Counted from the stretch's first letter, positions 1 to 8,785 are shown. The stretch: DNA of 64,000 nucleotides from Paenarthrobacter sp. (GCA_031179305.1 JAPSHX010000001.1:186001-250000), one strand, 5' to 3'. Numbers and translations: made by a program. Notes: a model not told the origin generated them from the sequence alone.

Positions 1-996
1 CATACGAAGCTGGATTTGCTTGTCGAACATGGTCATGAGCGGCATGGGATCGGCTTGGCCGCCGTAGACACCACTCAAGGAAACCGTCCCGCCGCGTCGC
101 ACCAGGTCCACGGCTGTGTGCAGTGCGGCGAGTCGGTCAACGCTCATGGTTTCCATGGCTACTTGAGCGGGCTTGTCCGGCAACAATGAGACGGCCCTGT
201 GAAGGAAGGATGCCACGGGGGATCCGTGAGCTTCCATGCCCACGGCGTCCACCACGGAATCGGGGCCGCGGCCGAGAGTCTGCTCGCGGATTTGGGAGGC
301 GACGCCGGAACTGTAGTCCATGGTTTCTACGCCGTGTGTCTCCGCCATCGCGCGGCGTTCCGGGACTGGATCCACGCCAATCACCCGGAAGCCCTTGTGG
401 ATGCCTATTCTTGCAGCGAATTGGCCCACGGGACCCAGCCCGAGCACGGCAAGTGTGCCGCCATCCGGCACCTTCGCGTACTCCACTGCCTGCCATGCTG
501 TGGGCAGGATGTCGGAGAGGAATAAGTAACGCTCGTCCGGTGCGTCCGAGTCGATTTTGACGGGACCGTAGTCAGCGAAGGGAACGCGCAAATACTGCGC
601 CTGCCCGCCGGGGACGGAGCCGTAAAGTTCGGAGTAGCCGAAAAGTGCCGCCCCTGATCCTTTCGCTGTCACTTGGGTGGTTTCGCATTGGGATTGAAGG
701 CCTTGGTTGCACATGTAGCAATGACCGCAGGAGATGTTGAACGGCACCACCACACGGTCGCCCTTCTTTAGCCGGTGGACTGCGGAGCCTACTTCTTCCA
801 CGATTCCCATGGGCTCGTGCCCGATGATATCGCCCTGGTGCATATAAGGGCCCAGCACTTCGTAAAGGTGAAGGTCTGAGCCGCAGATGGCCGTGGACGT
901 GATCCGGACGATCGCGTCCGTGGGTTCCTGAATGGAGGGATCGGGTACGTCTTCGACGCTGACTGAGCGCCGGCCTTGCCATGTCACTGCTTTCAC
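1..996 (-). CDS. zinc-dependent alcohol dehydrogenase, 3' end cut by window
   Basis: Medium-chain NAD(P)-dependent alcohol/formaldehyde-type dehydrogenase; 332 codons are visible and the C-terminus lies outside the window. It starts at GTG with AGGGAG upstream. The N-terminal GroES-like half has the catalytic-zinc motif CGSDLH near residue 39 and GHEPMG (His-Glu) near 60, followed by a structural-zinc cysteine set (CGHCYMC with a later Cys, residues ~90-105). The Rossmann half has GLGPVGQFA near residue 190 for cofactor binding. The later pattern (VDAVGMEAHG) is that of the glutathione-independent formaldehyde dehydrogenase-like subgroup, usually about 390 aa. The substrate cannot be told from sequence. 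It stands alone, transcribed away from the small genes to its right. Confidence 0.9.
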   Translation of the reverse strand, partial: MKAVTWQGRRSVSVEDVPDPSIQEPTDAIVRITSTAICGSDLHLYEVLGPYMHQGDIIGHEPMGIVEEVGSAVHRLKKGDRVVVPFNISCGHCYMCNQGLQSQCETTQVTAKGSGAALFGYSELYGSVPGGQAQYLRVPFADYGPVKIDSDAPDERYLFLSDILPTAWQAVEYAKVPDGGTLAVLGLGPVGQFAARIGIHKGFRVIGVDPVPERRAMAETHGVETMDYSSGVASQIREQTLGRGPDSVVDAVGMEAHGSPVASFLHRAVSLLPDKPAQVAMETMSVDRLAALHTAVDLVRRGGTVSLSGVYGGQADPMPLMTMFDKQIQLRM

Positions 997-1127
997 GATC
1001 GGTTCTCCCTGCGTTTCGGCTGGGTGGGTCCCTCGCTGCTGGAGACCCTCCCAGCGAAGCAGAGATGGTGCAGGTGCACAAGGCTGCCGGCCTCGACACC
1101 GCCAGGGGGCAGGCCTAGATTGAAGCT

Positions 1128-1331
1128 ATGAGCGAAGAACCGAGCGAAGCTGAACAGAGGCCTTCCGAAGCCTCGGAACCCGAGATGCCTGCCGCCGTGG
1201 AGCCAGACAACGATGCCGCGGGCACGGGTGACTTCACCACCGAATTGGACCCCACCTTCATTCCGGACGAAAGCGCTGAGACCCCGGAAGAGGAGCGCGC
1301 CAGGGAGCATCCGGAGGCCACCGGAAGCTGA
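1128..1331 (+). CDS. small acidic protein of unknown function
   Basis: A 67-residue, very acidic protein (Glu/Asp/Pro/Ala rich, almost no hydrophobic core) with the look of an intrinsically disordered polypeptide. No domain, signal peptide or membrane segment is visible. The ribosome-binding site is weak (TTGAAG a few bases before ATG), so expression is not assured. It lies between a leftward dehydrogenase and a rightward zinc-ribbon gene and does not overlap either. Overlapping antisense frames are less protein-like. It may be a real small Micrococcaceae protein; function unknown. Confidence 0.45.
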   Translation: MSEEPSEAEQRPSEASEPEMPAAVEPDNDAAGTGDFTTELDPTFIPDESAETPEEERAREHPEATGS

Positions 1332-1413
1332 AACTAGTAAGTACCCTGATTGTTAGTGTTAAGATGGTGGAGGGAGAGAGTTTTCGGGCAGAGCTGACCG
1401 AGGAGTGATCGCG

Positions 1414-1845
1414 TTGTCCACCATGAAGAACCCGCTGGTTGCCGGGGGAGTACCGCATCTACCTGCGAAGGCGCTGAGCTGCACCAAATGCCGGACGAGT
1501 TATCGCCTGAGCTTGAAGACCATCGAATCCATCGAACCGCATGCGGGCGAATTGATGGTCTGGGTTGCCTACAACTGCTTGGGCTGCGAGGCATCTTATG
1601 CTCACAACGCCGCGTTCCGGGACGTTGCCGCCGTCCTTAACAGGAACGGAACCGTGTCCGGCTTGCTCCAGTTCGGTGGGGCATATTTTCACTGCGGCGA
1701 GCCCATGACTTTTGCGACATCCTCTGCTCGCAGCGTGTATGCCCCCATGACAACCGACGACGTGGATGACAGCCTGCTGGAGGTGTATCTGCAGACCCGG
1801 GTCATCCAATGCCGGTGCGGCTTCCGGATGGAGCTGCCCGCCTGA
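1414..1845 (+). CDS. zinc-ribbon-like protein of unknown function
   Basis: About 143 aa, not recognised. It carries three cysteine clusters that could hold metal: CTKC near residue 29, a second Cys pair (NCLGC) near 55, and CRCG near the C-terminus (VIQCRCGF), plus FHCGEPM in the middle. This suggests a small zinc-binding protein, perhaps a nucleic-acid or protein adaptor. Start choice: AGGAG at 1401-1405 is 8 nt before an in-frame TTG at 1414. An in-frame GTG at 1405 overlaps the AGGAG, and ATG 1423 is 17 nt away, so TTG is preferred but ATG remains possible. No membrane segment. Confidence 0.65.
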   Translation: MSTMKNPLVAGGVPHLPAKALSCTKCRTSYRLSLKTIESIEPHAGELMVWVAYNCLGCEASYAHNAAFRDVAAVLNRNGTVSGLLQFGGAYFHCGEPMTFATSSARSVYAPMTTDDVDDSLLEVYLQTRVIQCRCGFRMELPA

Positions 1846-1955
1846 GAGCCCGGAATCGTTTCGAGGAAGCCTGATCGGGGTACAGGTCAGGTACCAAGCA
1901 CAGCGCGGGCCTCGAGCGGCGCCCACAAAAGCCGCTCACCAGGGAGGTAATGCAC

Positions 1956-2498
1956 ATGGATACAGGACAACTGGTACTTATCATCGTGCTGGCCGTCGTC
2001 GTCATCGCCGCTGTGATCGTTGCGGTTGTCATTGGGCGCCGCAAAAAAGCAGAGGTCAACCGTCGTCGCGCGGAGGAGTTGCGCGAGAAGGCAGCTGAAG
2101 AAGCTATTGGTGCACACCAAGCGAAGGCCGAGTCAGCGCAAGCCGAGGCCGCCGCGCTGCAGGCGGAAGTCGAGGCCAACCGACTCCGCAAAGATGCGGA
2201 GAATCACGCGCACAAGGCAGGCGAAGCTCACGAGCGGGTTGAAGAGCACCTTCGCCGTGCCGACAAATTGGACCCGAATTCGAACCCGGACAGGTCGAAT
2301 GCTGCGGACAGGAACAGGGATGGCGAGAGGGGCCGTCCGGCGGACGCAGATGGCTCACGTGAAGTAGATGGCTCACGTGAAGTAGATCGCTCACATGAAG
2401 CAGATCACAACAGGTCCGATATCGCCGAGGGTGAGCGCCTTACCCGGGACCGCAGCGGGCGTGACGGCTCAACGCGTGAGGGCGACAGGAACCTGTAG
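1956..2498 (+). CDS. single-pass membrane protein with coiled-coil, Ala/Glu-rich tail
   Basis: 180 aa. Residues ~5-28 form one long hydrophobic helix rich in Val/Ile/Ala, followed by GRRKK, which predicts an N-out/C-in anchor. Residues ~35-105 are a heptad-like, Ala/Glu/Lys/Arg-rich coiled coil. The rest is highly charged and probably disordered, with three imperfect copies of a six-residue unit (DGSREV, DGSREV, DRSHEA). GGGAGG sits 8 nt before ATG 1956 and only 2 nt before an in-frame ATG at 1950, so 1956 is the likelier start. Function unknown; the architecture resembles small actinobacterial envelope or stress proteins. Confidence 0.7.
   Translation: MDTGQLVLIIVLAVVVIAAVIVAVVIGRRKKAEVNRRRAEELREKAAEEAIGAHQAKAESAQAEAAALQAEVEANRLRKDAENHAHKAGEAHERVEEHLRRADKLDPNSNPDRSNAADRNRDGERGRPADADGSREVDGSREVDRSHEADHNRSDIAEGERLTRDRSGRDGSTREGDRNL
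2350..2403 (+). repeat. three tandem 18-bp units inside the coiled-coil membrane protein gene
   Basis: Three head-to-tail 18-bp units. The first two are identical and the third differs at three positions. They encode a six-residue repeat with consensus D-G/R-S-R/H-E-V/A in the disordered tail. An in-frame 18-bp period means copy-number change would not disrupt the reading frame. Confidence 0.85.
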
Positions 2499-2525
2499 TT
2501 CCAGGGGAGGATCGGAGGTAGGGAA

Positions 2526-3149
2526 GTGAGTATCGTGGTGAGGCGAACAGGCCAGGCACTGCGGTCGACCGAAAAGAAGCCGAACCGGCATGCAGTCGAC
2601 GTGGTTCTAGGACACTTAGGCGAGATCGGCCCAGCCGTTGCGGCCCTCCGCCGCGAGTCTTCACGGCTGGCCGAATGGGGCGAAGAACTGGCCCGTGTCA
2701 GGCTGCGCGGAGGCAGCGTCTATGCCGCGGGCAGCGACGGATCCTCGCACGAAGCGCAAAGATTCACGTCCGAGCTGAACGCCCACGATCCCACGAATGG
2801 ATCCGGGTTTAAAGCCATCTCCATCAAGGGCGCCGATCCCAAGGGAGACGGGGCGGGCCGGAGCATCAGCAGCCAGGTATCGGACAAAGTGCGTCGTGGT
2901 GACATTGTGGTGTTGCTTGCCGCAAAAGGCATCACCGACGATCTGCGGGAGGCCGCCACGGCCGCGAAATCCAAGGGCGCTCGCGTGTGGGCCCTCACCG
3001 GTAAAGAGTCCAAGGACTTGGCCCACGCGGTCAACGAGGCAATATGCATCGACACTGATCCTCCCCATGCCGAGGAAGCGCACCTCGTGGCTGTGCTGGC
3101 CCTATGCGAGTGTTTCGACGACGCCCTGAGGACGATCAATCCGGAGTAG
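2526..3149 (+). CDS. SIS-domain sugar-phosphate isomerase-like protein (GmhA-like)
   Basis: 207 aa. SIS domains bind phosphosugars as isomerases or regulatory modules. The region GSVYAAGSDGSS (~residue 63) is the phosphosugar-binding loop after the first strand, and RRGDIVVLLAAKGITDDLREA (broken across ~120-140) matches the second SIS half seen in sedoheptulose-7-phosphate isomerases. The C-terminal HLVAVLALCECFDDAL is also typical of that group. GTG start with GGAGG 7 nt upstream. It follows the membrane protein gene closely, so the two may be co-transcribed. The true substrate is unknown; no heptose genes are nearby. Confidence 0.75.
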   Translation: MSIVVRRTGQALRSTEKKPNRHAVDVVLGHLGEIGPAVAALRRESSRLAEWGEELARVRLRGGSVYAAGSDGSSHEAQRFTSELNAHDPTNGSGFKAISIKGADPKGDGAGRSISSQVSDKVRRGDIVVLLAAKGITDDLREAATAAKSKGARVWALTGKESKDLAHAVNEAICIDTDPPHAEEAHLVAVLALCECFDDALRTINPE

Positions 3150-3202
3150 CTGCTTGCGTGACCATCACAGCTTCCTTGCACCCGTGTGTCACTGTGTTGT
3201 TC

Positions 3203-3862
3203 GTGAAGAATATTGTCATTGCCTACTTCGCCATCTTGGCGCTTTCTGGACTGGTCACGTTGAGCCTGCTAGGGGCGTCACTGCTCCAAAACCGGGATCC
3301 CCTTGGCGTCCCGGTCTTAGCCATCGTGGTGAGCGGGTTGCTGCTGACCTTCATCCATGGAGCGATCGCTGACCGCAAGGTCCAAGCGCAACGCGCAGAT
3401 GCGGCTAAAGCACATACCTTCAGGGCCACCACAACAACGAGTTCCGCTGAATATGGGTACTCGCCCGCTGTTGTCTGGTCGGCCATCCGGCCCGCAGAGG
3501 CAGCGATGGAGGGGAACGATGTGGCGCACGCCTTCGCGGTGCCGGCCATCCCTGACGGGCCAGGGGAACGGCAGTGTTTTTTCGGCTGGAACGGCAGTGT
3601 TTCGATGATTGAAGTCATTGAGGAAGTGCCCGAGCGTTTCGCCGTTACCCAGGTGCTTTTTCCTCCCGGTGACGTCTCCACAAAGATGGTGTACCGGCTC
3701 GAACCGACCACCCTCGGTTGCAGGCTGACAATTGAAACCATTGAAGAGACTCCTGACTACCTGACTCCCAATCAAGCGGCAATGCAGCAATTCAGCGATT
3801 CATTTCTTCACAACCTCGAACCGCTGCTGCAGAAGCGGGCGCTGGAGGAGGTACGCGAGTAG
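3203..3862 (+). CDS. membrane protein with C-terminal SRPBCC-like region
   Basis: 219 aa with the chosen GTG start, which avoids a long overlap with the SIS gene. Two hydrophobic helices occupy residues ~3-24 and ~32-52, after which the chain is soluble. The soluble part (YSPAVVWSAIRPAE, VIEEVPERFAVTQVLFPPGD, MVYRLEPTTLGCRLTIE) has the strand pattern and ligand-cavity style of START/SRPBCC domains. No family is recognised with certainty and no ribosome-binding site is clear, so the start is uncertain; an in-frame ATG lies at 3104. Function unknown. Confidence 0.6.
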   Translation: MKNIVIAYFAILALSGLVTLSLLGASLLQNRDPLGVPVLAIVVSGLLLTFIHGAIADRKVQAQRADAAKAHTFRATTTTSSAEYGYSPAVVWSAIRPAEAAMEGNDVAHAFAVPAIPDGPGERQCFFGWNGSVSMIEVIEEVPERFAVTQVLFPPGDVSTKMVYRLEPTTLGCRLTIETIEETPDYLTPNQAAMQQFSDSFLHNLEPLLQKRALEEVRE

Positions 3863-3953
3863 CCTCCTGTGTGATGTGCGCCTCTTTTGGAATAGTTGCA
3901 GACGCTATGCAGTTGCTCAGGATGAACCTGATTCATTCTGAAAGGAACTGCGC

Positions 3954-5024
3954 ATGCTGTTTTCCCCACTGGCCCTCGGCGAACTTGAACTTTCCAACCG
4001 ACTGGTGATGGCGCCTTTGACCCGTCTCCGCGCAGGTCAGAACGGCGTGCCAGGTTCATTGATCGCCGAGCATTACCGCCAGCGGGCTTCCCTTGGGCTG
4101 ATCGTCAGCGAAGGAACGTACCCGACGCCTGCGGGCCAGTCGTACCCGGGACAGCCGGGACTCGTCACGGAGGAGCAAATCGCTGGCTGGAAGAAGGCCA
4201 CCGATGCGGTCCACGCTGAGGGCGGACGCATCTTCGCGCAGATCATGCACGGCGGCCGGGTTTCGCACGCCGACATCACCGGCGGCCACGAGATCGTGGG
4301 CCCTAGCGCTGTCGCCATCGACGGCGAGGTTCGCACCCCCAACGGCAAACGGCCCTACCCGGTACCGCGTGAACTCCGCACCGACGAACTCCCGGGAGTC
4401 ATCCAGGAGATCGTCACCGCCTCCAAAAACGCGATCGAGGCAGGTTTCGACGGCGTTGAGCTCCACTCCGCCAACGGGTACCTGCTGCACGAATTCCTTG
4501 CACCCAACTCGAACGTTCGCACCGACAGCTACGGCGGCTCCCCGGAGAACCGGGCCCGCTTCGTGATCGAGACCGTCAACGCAGTGGTCGAGTCCCTCGG
4601 TGCCAACCGCGTAGGAATCCGCATTTCCCCGGAGCACAACGTGCAGGGAATCGCCGAAACTGACGCCGCTGATGTCCGGGCAACCTACGAGGTGCTGGTG
4701 GAAACCATCGCTCCACTGAACCTGGCCTACCTGAGCATCCTCCACCACGACCCCAATAGCGACTTGGTGCAGGACCTGCGCGAGCGATTCAACGGCACGT
4801 TCCTGGTGAACACCGGCTTCAGCGAAATCACCACCCGTGACGAAGCCTTCGCGATCATCGAAGACGGCCTCGCCGACGCCGTAGTGGTGGGCCGCCCCGC
4901 CATTGCCAACCCGGACCTAGCCCGCCGCTGGCGTGAAAGCCTGCCGCTGAACGAGCCGGATGCTTCCACCTTCTATGCCGACGGCGCCGAGGGGTACACG
5001 GACTACCCGTTCTACGCGAACTAA
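3954..5024 (+). CDS. Old Yellow Enzyme family alkene reductase (FMN)
   Basis: 356 aa, the normal length for NemA/xenobiotic-reductase-type OYEs. It reduces activated C=C bonds or nitro compounds using NAD(P)H via FMN. The N-terminal NRLVMAPLTRLRA is the family's first beta-alpha unit. IMHGGRVSH (~residue 100) and ELHSANGYLLHEF (~residue 180) contain the substrate-anion His/Asn pair and the following Tyr. RTDSYGGSPENRARF and VVVGRPAIANPDL (phosphate binding, ~315) complete the TIM barrel. ATG start with AAAGGA 8 nt upstream. It is followed by a strong hairpin, so it is probably monocistronic. The physiological substrate is unknown. Confidence 0.93.
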   Translation: MLFSPLALGELELSNRLVMAPLTRLRAGQNGVPGSLIAEHYRQRASLGLIVSEGTYPTPAGQSYPGQPGLVTEEQIAGWKKATDAVHAEGGRIFAQIMHGGRVSHADITGGHEIVGPSAVAIDGEVRTPNGKRPYPVPRELRTDELPGVIQEIVTASKNAIEAGFDGVELHSANGYLLHEFLAPNSNVRTDSYGGSPENRARFVIETVNAVVESLGANRVGIRISPEHNVQGIAETDAADVRATYEVLVETIAPLNLAYLSILHHDPNSDLVQDLRERFNGTFLVNTGFSEITTRDEAFAIIEDGLADAVVVGRPAIANPDLARRWRESLPLNEPDASTFYADGAEGYTDYPFYAN

Positions 5025-5040
5025 AGCCATACAAATCTCC

Positions 5041-5070
5041 GACGTCGGCACTCGCCTGAGTGCCGACGTC
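5041..5070 (+). terminator. hairpin after the OYE gene
   Basis: A perfect 12-bp stem (GACGTCGGCACT and its complement) with a 6-nt loop, starting 16 bases after the stop codon. There is no long T-run after it. It sits just before the GntR gene and so separates the two transcripts. Confidence 0.7.
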
Positions 5071-5076
5071 GTGCGT

Positions 5077-5086
5077 TCCTATAGGA
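5077..5086. promoter_or_regulatory. GntR operator copy 1, overlaps gntR ribosome-binding site
   Basis: The perfect palindrome TCCTATAGGA lies 7 nt before the gntR ATG; its AGGA half is also the likely Shine-Dalgarno sequence. The same ten bases recur at 5988-5997 before the operon, which points to recognition by the product of the adjacent gntR gene and to autoregulation. Confidence 0.65.
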
Positions 5087-5093
5087 TTTGGAC

Positions 5094-5792
5094 ATGGCTG
5101 ATCCTTCCCCGTCCGTTGTCCGCGCAGGCTACCCTGTCAGCCGGCAAGTGTTGGCCGACCATGTCTACGAGGCCCTCCTCGAGTGGCTCATGGATGGTCG
5201 GTTGGAGCCGGGGGCAGCAGTGAGCATCGACGGGATGGCGAGGGAGCTCGATGTTTCGCCGACTCCGGTGCGGGAGGCGTTGGCCCGTTTGGAGCACACC
5301 GGCATGGTGCGGCGTGTCGCTTTGAAGGGCTATCGGGTGGCTCCGGTTTTCACGCGCGAGGATTTCGCTGAGCTCATGGAAGCGCGTTTGTCCATTGAGC
5401 CGGTCAATGCACGGTTGGCCTGTTCGCGTATGACGCCCGACGGCCTCGAAGCATTGAAGCAAGCTGTTGAGGACCTGAAGACTGCTCCGCGGGGAGGTAC
5501 CTTCGCTGAGTATCGCAGCTACCTCGAAGCGGATGAACGCTTCCATCAGCTCATCGCCGCGCAGGCCAACAACCAATTCCTGCTGGCGGCCTACAACACC
5601 CTGGGTGGACAGATCCAGCGCTTCCGATTGTTCGGGGGAGTGGGAATCACCGATGCCGAACAGGCAATTGCCGAGCACCAGGCCGTGCTCGAAGCCATTA
5701 CCAGCGGCGACCCCGAGAAGGCCGCGGCCATGATGGTGGATCACGTCGAGAAAGTTCGCGGCCGGGCGATGGCAGACGCGCCGGAGGACTAG
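5094..5792 (+). CDS. GntR family regulator, FadR/FCD subfamily
   Basis: 232 aa transcription factor. The N-terminal winged helix (~15-80) includes MARELDVSPTPVREALARLE, the typical GntR recognition-helix segment. The C-terminal FCD helical domain (~90-225) keeps the metal ligands Asp/His of EADERFH (~148), a His in EHQAVLEAI (~200) and a His in MMVDHVEK (~217), so it probably senses a small carboxylated or phosphorylated metabolite at a metal site. ATG 5094 is chosen because AGGA lies 7 nt upstream; an in-frame TTG lies 6 nt earlier. It probably represses the downstream sugar operon and itself. Confidence 0.9.
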   Translation: MADPSPSVVRAGYPVSRQVLADHVYEALLEWLMDGRLEPGAAVSIDGMARELDVSPTPVREALARLEHTGMVRRVALKGYRVAPVFTREDFAELMEARLSIEPVNARLACSRMTPDGLEALKQAVEDLKTAPRGGTFAEYRSYLEADERFHQLIAAQANNQFLLAAYNTLGGQIQRFRLFGGVGITDAEQAIAEHQAVLEAITSGDPEKAAAMMVDHVEKVRGRAMADAPED

Positions 5793-5921
5793 TCCCGACG
5801 CGCCCGTTTGGGCGTCGCGCCCTTTCGCGCCGAACGCATCAGTGGTTATGGGGGCGATCGACGGCTATTGGTGCGCCCTCGCTGACAACCACCCAGCGGA
5901 TCGGTGACCCCCTTCACACCC

Positions 5922-5940
5922 ATATGTAAGACATATAGGA
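5922..5940. promoter_or_regulatory. possible auxiliary GntR site upstream of operon
   Basis: A perfect 6-bp inverted repeat ATATGT-AAG-ACATAT contains the GT-N3-AC core common in FadR-subfamily operators. It runs into TATAGGA, seven bases shared with the TCCTATAGGA palindromes. It lies about 25 bp upstream of the candidate -35 hexamer. Confidence 0.45.
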
Positions 5941-5962
5941 TCTAGGAAGTTTCGCAAAAGGG

Positions 5963-5997
5963 TTGACAGCTTCGCTCGGTTCGTAAATCCTATAGGA
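5963..5997 (+). promoter_or_regulatory. operon promoter with GntR operator copy 2
   Basis: A consensus -35 (TTGACA, 5963-5968) is followed after about 19 bp by TCCTAT, which is part of the perfect palindrome TCCTATAGGA at 5988-5997. The palindrome would cover the -10/start region, the classic position for repression. The -10 match is weak, so the exact promoter is inferred. Confidence 0.55.
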
Positions 5998-6025
5998 AAC
6001 AGGATTCCACGAAGGAGTGATCATC

Positions 6026-7027
6026 ATGGCGTACACCGCCGAGAATTGGCCCATCACCGCGGCCCTCCTGCAGTTCCCCGGCACCGACGCTGCGGGGCAG
6101 CACGTCAACGACGCCGACGCTTCCGTTTGGGCGTCCGTTCTCCAGGAAGTGAAAGAGGCCGGGTTCGCAAACGCAGACCTCACAGACAGCTGGGTCCGCC
6201 CGGGCGATCTCAGCAAGGAACGCCTCGCCGAGTTCAAGCAGGCCGCCGACGAGGTGGGCATCGGCGTACCAGTCATCTCCGCTATTCGCCGCAGCGTCAT
6301 CCATGCCACTGATTGGGCCGACAACCTCGCCTACAGTCACCGCACCATCGACGCCGCTGCCGAGCTGGGTTGCGAAGTGGTGTCCTTCGGACTGCACCAA
6401 GCGATCACGCCGGAGCAGCAGAAGCAGCTGTGGTTCTGGACCGTCGAGGGCTACAAGGACCCCGTGGGTGACAAGGAAGCATGGGGCAACGCAGTTTCCC
6501 GGATCCGTGAGCTCGGAAAGCATGCAGCAGAAGCCGGCATCCTGATCTCGCTGGAAATGTACGAGGACACTTACCTTGGGACCGCTGATTCCTCCGTGCA
6601 GCTGGTCCAGGACATCGGCTTGGACAACGTTGGCCTGAACCCGGACCTCGGCAACCTGATCCGCCTGCACCGGCCTATCGAGGACTGGCGCGAAATGGTG
6701 GCGAAGACCCTGCCGTACTCCAACTACTGGCACATGAAGAACTACATCCGCGACGAAGACGTGGCCCGCGACAGTTACATCACCATGCCGGCCCCCATGG
6801 AAAGCGGGCTCATCAACTACCGCGAGGCGTTCAAGGTTGCGCTGTCCGTCGGCTTCCAAGGCATCCTCTGCACAGAGCACTACGGCGGAGACGGGTTGAG
6901 CGTCACGGCCAGCAATCAGGACTACCTTCGCCGCCATGTCCTGCCGAAAACCGAGGGCTATGAGCTCGGCAAGAGCGAAGTCGCCCAGGGACGCCAGGTA
7001 CCGGTAACCCAGCTCGCAGGAGTCTAG
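6026..7027 (+). CDS. sugar phosphate isomerase/epimerase-type TIM barrel, possible 3-keto-acid decarboxylase
   Basis: 333 aa, AP-endonuclease-2/xylose-isomerase-like fold. The metal-ligand set is visible: Glu in ISLEMYED (~178), Asp in LNPDLGN (~208), His in WHMKN (~238) and Glu in CTEHYGG (~288). ATG 6026 has GAAGGAG 8 nt upstream; the in-frame GTG at 6017 overlaps that site. It is the first gene of an operon making D-erythrose 4-phosphate from erythrulose. In D-apionate catabolism a member of this fold (3-oxo-isoapionate decarboxylase, OiaC) makes L-erythrulose, and that is my leading guess here. A ketose or aldose isomerase/epimerase role is the alternative. Confidence 0.8.
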   Translation: MAYTAENWPITAALLQFPGTDAAGQHVNDADASVWASVLQEVKEAGFANADLTDSWVRPGDLSKERLAEFKQAADEVGIGVPVISAIRRSVIHATDWADNLAYSHRTIDAAAELGCEVVSFGLHQAITPEQQKQLWFWTVEGYKDPVGDKEAWGNAVSRIRELGKHAAEAGILISLEMYEDTYLGTADSSVQLVQDIGLDNVGLNPDLGNLIRLHRPIEDWREMVAKTLPYSNYWHMKNYIRDEDVARDSYITMPAPMESGLINYREAFKVALSVGFQGILCTEHYGGDGLSVTASNQDYLRRHVLPKTEGYELGKSEVAQGRQVPVTQLAGV

Positions 7028-7030
7028 GAA

Positions 7031-8785
7031 ATGACACAGATTTTCGACAACCCGGCAGATTTTGCCGATGAAGCGCTAAACGGTTTTGTAGCTGCCAACC
7101 GCGGCTACGTCGCCCGAGTGGACGGCGGTGTGGTCCGCTCCACGGAGGTCCCCTCCGGCCAGGTGGCCCTGGTGGTCGGCGGCGGCTCGGGACACTACCC
7201 GGCTTTCGCCGGACTGGTAGGCCCCGGACTTGCAACTGGATCAGCCTGCGGCAACATGTTCGCCTCCCCGGCAGCCGGCCAGGTCTATCGGGTTGCGAAG
7301 GCGGCTAACGCCGGCGGCGGAGTCCTGCTCAGTTACGGCAACTACGCCGGCGACGTCCTGCACTTCGGCCAAGCACAGCTCAGGCTCAACGCCGAGGGTA
7401 TCGAAACCCGAACCGTCACCGTCACCGATGACATCGCCAGCGCGCCGATCGAGCAACTGGAGAAGCGCCGTGGAATCGCAGGCGACCTGACAGTGTTCAA
7501 GATTGCCGGTGCCGCCGCAGAAGCGGGACTGGACCTTGACGACGTCGAGCGGTTGGCCATCAAGACCAACTACCGGACGCGGTCGCTGGGTGTGGCCTTT
7601 GACGGCTGCACGCTCCCAGGCGCCAAGGATCCTTTGTTCCACGTTCCTGCCGGGCAGATGTCGCTGGGCCTCGGAATTCATGGCGAGCCTGGAATCTCGG
7701 AGCACCCGATGCCCACTGCTTCAGAGCTGGCGGAGCTGCTGGTCACCAAGCTGCTAGAGGACAAACCTGAGGACGCCGGGGGCCGGGTGGTGGTTATCGT
7801 CAACGGCCTTGGCACGGTGAAGTATGACGAACTCTTCCTGCTGTTCGGCAAGATCGAGAAGCTTCTCAGCGCTGCGGGCCTCACCGTGGTGGAGCCCGAG
7901 TGCGGTGAGCTGGTGACCAGCCTGGACATGTCCGGACTATCCCTGACGTTGCTGTGGTTGGACGAAGAACTTGAGCAGTACTGGGCTGCGCCCGCCGACA
8001 CTCCAGCGTTCCGCAAGGGCAGCATGTCACCTCGCGCACCTCGCGCTGAGGCAGCAATCGACGACGCCGAAACCGCCGACGTCGAACAGCCCACCCCGGC
8101 AGCCGCTGAACTCGGGCGGCAGGCCGTGGCCATCCTCGCCCAAGTGCGTGACGTCGTCGTCGAGCATGAAGAGGAACTCGGCAAGCTGGACGCGATCGCC
8201 GGTGACGGTGACCACGGCATCGGCATGCGGCGCGGCGTGGATGCGGCAGCCGCAGCCAGCGAGGCTGCTGAGGGTTCTTCAGTAGCGCGCATCCTGACGG
8301 CAGCCGGGGAAGCCTGGAGCGAGCGGGCCGGCGGGACGTCCGGGGCGCTTTGGGGTTCCGCAGTGATCGCTGCCGGGCTGTCGCTGGGCAACCGTGAAAC
8401 GTACACCTCGGAGGACGCGGCGGCCGCCGTGAAGGCCTTTGCCCGCGCGATTACCGAACTCGGCAAAGCCGATCCCGGGGACAAAACCATGGTGGACGCG
8501 CTCCTGCCCTTCCGGGACACCTTCCTGACAGAGCTCGACGGCGGAACTCCGGTTGATCGGGCCCTGGCAGTTGCCGCTGCGGCAGCTGAGTCCGCTGCCG
8601 CGAAGACAGCTGAACTTCGCCCGCTGAAGGGCCGTGCACGTCCCCTCGCGGAGAAGAGCATCGGCCACCCTGATCCAGGCGCAGTGTCCTTTGGCTTGAT
8701 CGCCACCAGGATTTCCCACTTCATCGATTCACAACTGGCCACCGCATCTTCAGCGGCAGCAGCAGGAAACGGAGCCCAAGCATGA
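7031..8785 (+). CDS. DhaK-DhaL fusion kinase, probable erythrulose kinase
   Basis: 584 aa, ATP-dependent dihydroxyacetone-kinase family. The DhaK domain (~1-330) has [12 protein letters not shown] for substrate binding, and His217 in LGIHGEPG is the residue that in DhaK binds the ketose covalently. A linker rich in Ala/Glu leads to the DhaL ATP domain (~365-570) with AGDGDHG (~391) for Mg-ATP and [10 protein letters not shown]. Fused single-chain enzymes of this type act on D- or L-erythrulose in mycobacterial tetritol pathways (DerK/LerK), which suits the neighbouring isomerases. It starts 4 nt after the previous stop and overlaps the next gene by ATGA, so translation is coupled. Dihydroxyacetone remains a possible substrate. 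Confidence 0.88.
   Translation: MTQIFDNPADFADEALNGFVAANRGYVARVDGGVVRSTEVPSGQVALVVGGGSGHYPAFAGLVGPGLATGSACGNMFASPAAGQVYRVAKAANAGGGVLLSYGNYAGDVLHFGQAQLRLNAEGIETRTVTVTDDIASAPIEQLEKRRGIAGDLTVFKIAGAAAEAGLDLDDVERLAIKTNYRTRSLGVAFDGCTLPGAKDPLFHVPAGQMSLGLGIHGEPGISEHPMPTASELAELLVTKLLEDKPEDAGGRVVVIVNGLGTVKYDELFLLFGKIEKLLSAAGLTVVEPECGELVTSLDMSGLSLTLLWLDEELEQYWAAPADTPAFRKGSMSPRAPRAEAAIDDAETADVEQPTPAAAELGRQAVAILAQVRDVVVEHEEELGKLDAIAGDGDHGIGMRRGVDAAAAASEAAEGSSVARILTAAGEAWSERAGGTSGALWGSAVIAAGLSLGNRETYTSEDAAAAVKAFARAITELGKADPGDKTMVDALLPFRDTFLTELDGGTPVDRALAVAAAAAESAAAKTAELRPLKGRARPLAEKSIGHPDPGAVSFGLIATRISHFIDSQLATASSAAAAGNGAQA

Noticed and set aside
5790..5822. Hairpin after gntR as an intrinsic terminator
   Set aside because: Only four or five contiguous pairs around GCCC/GGGC with mismatches and no T-run; too weak to list.
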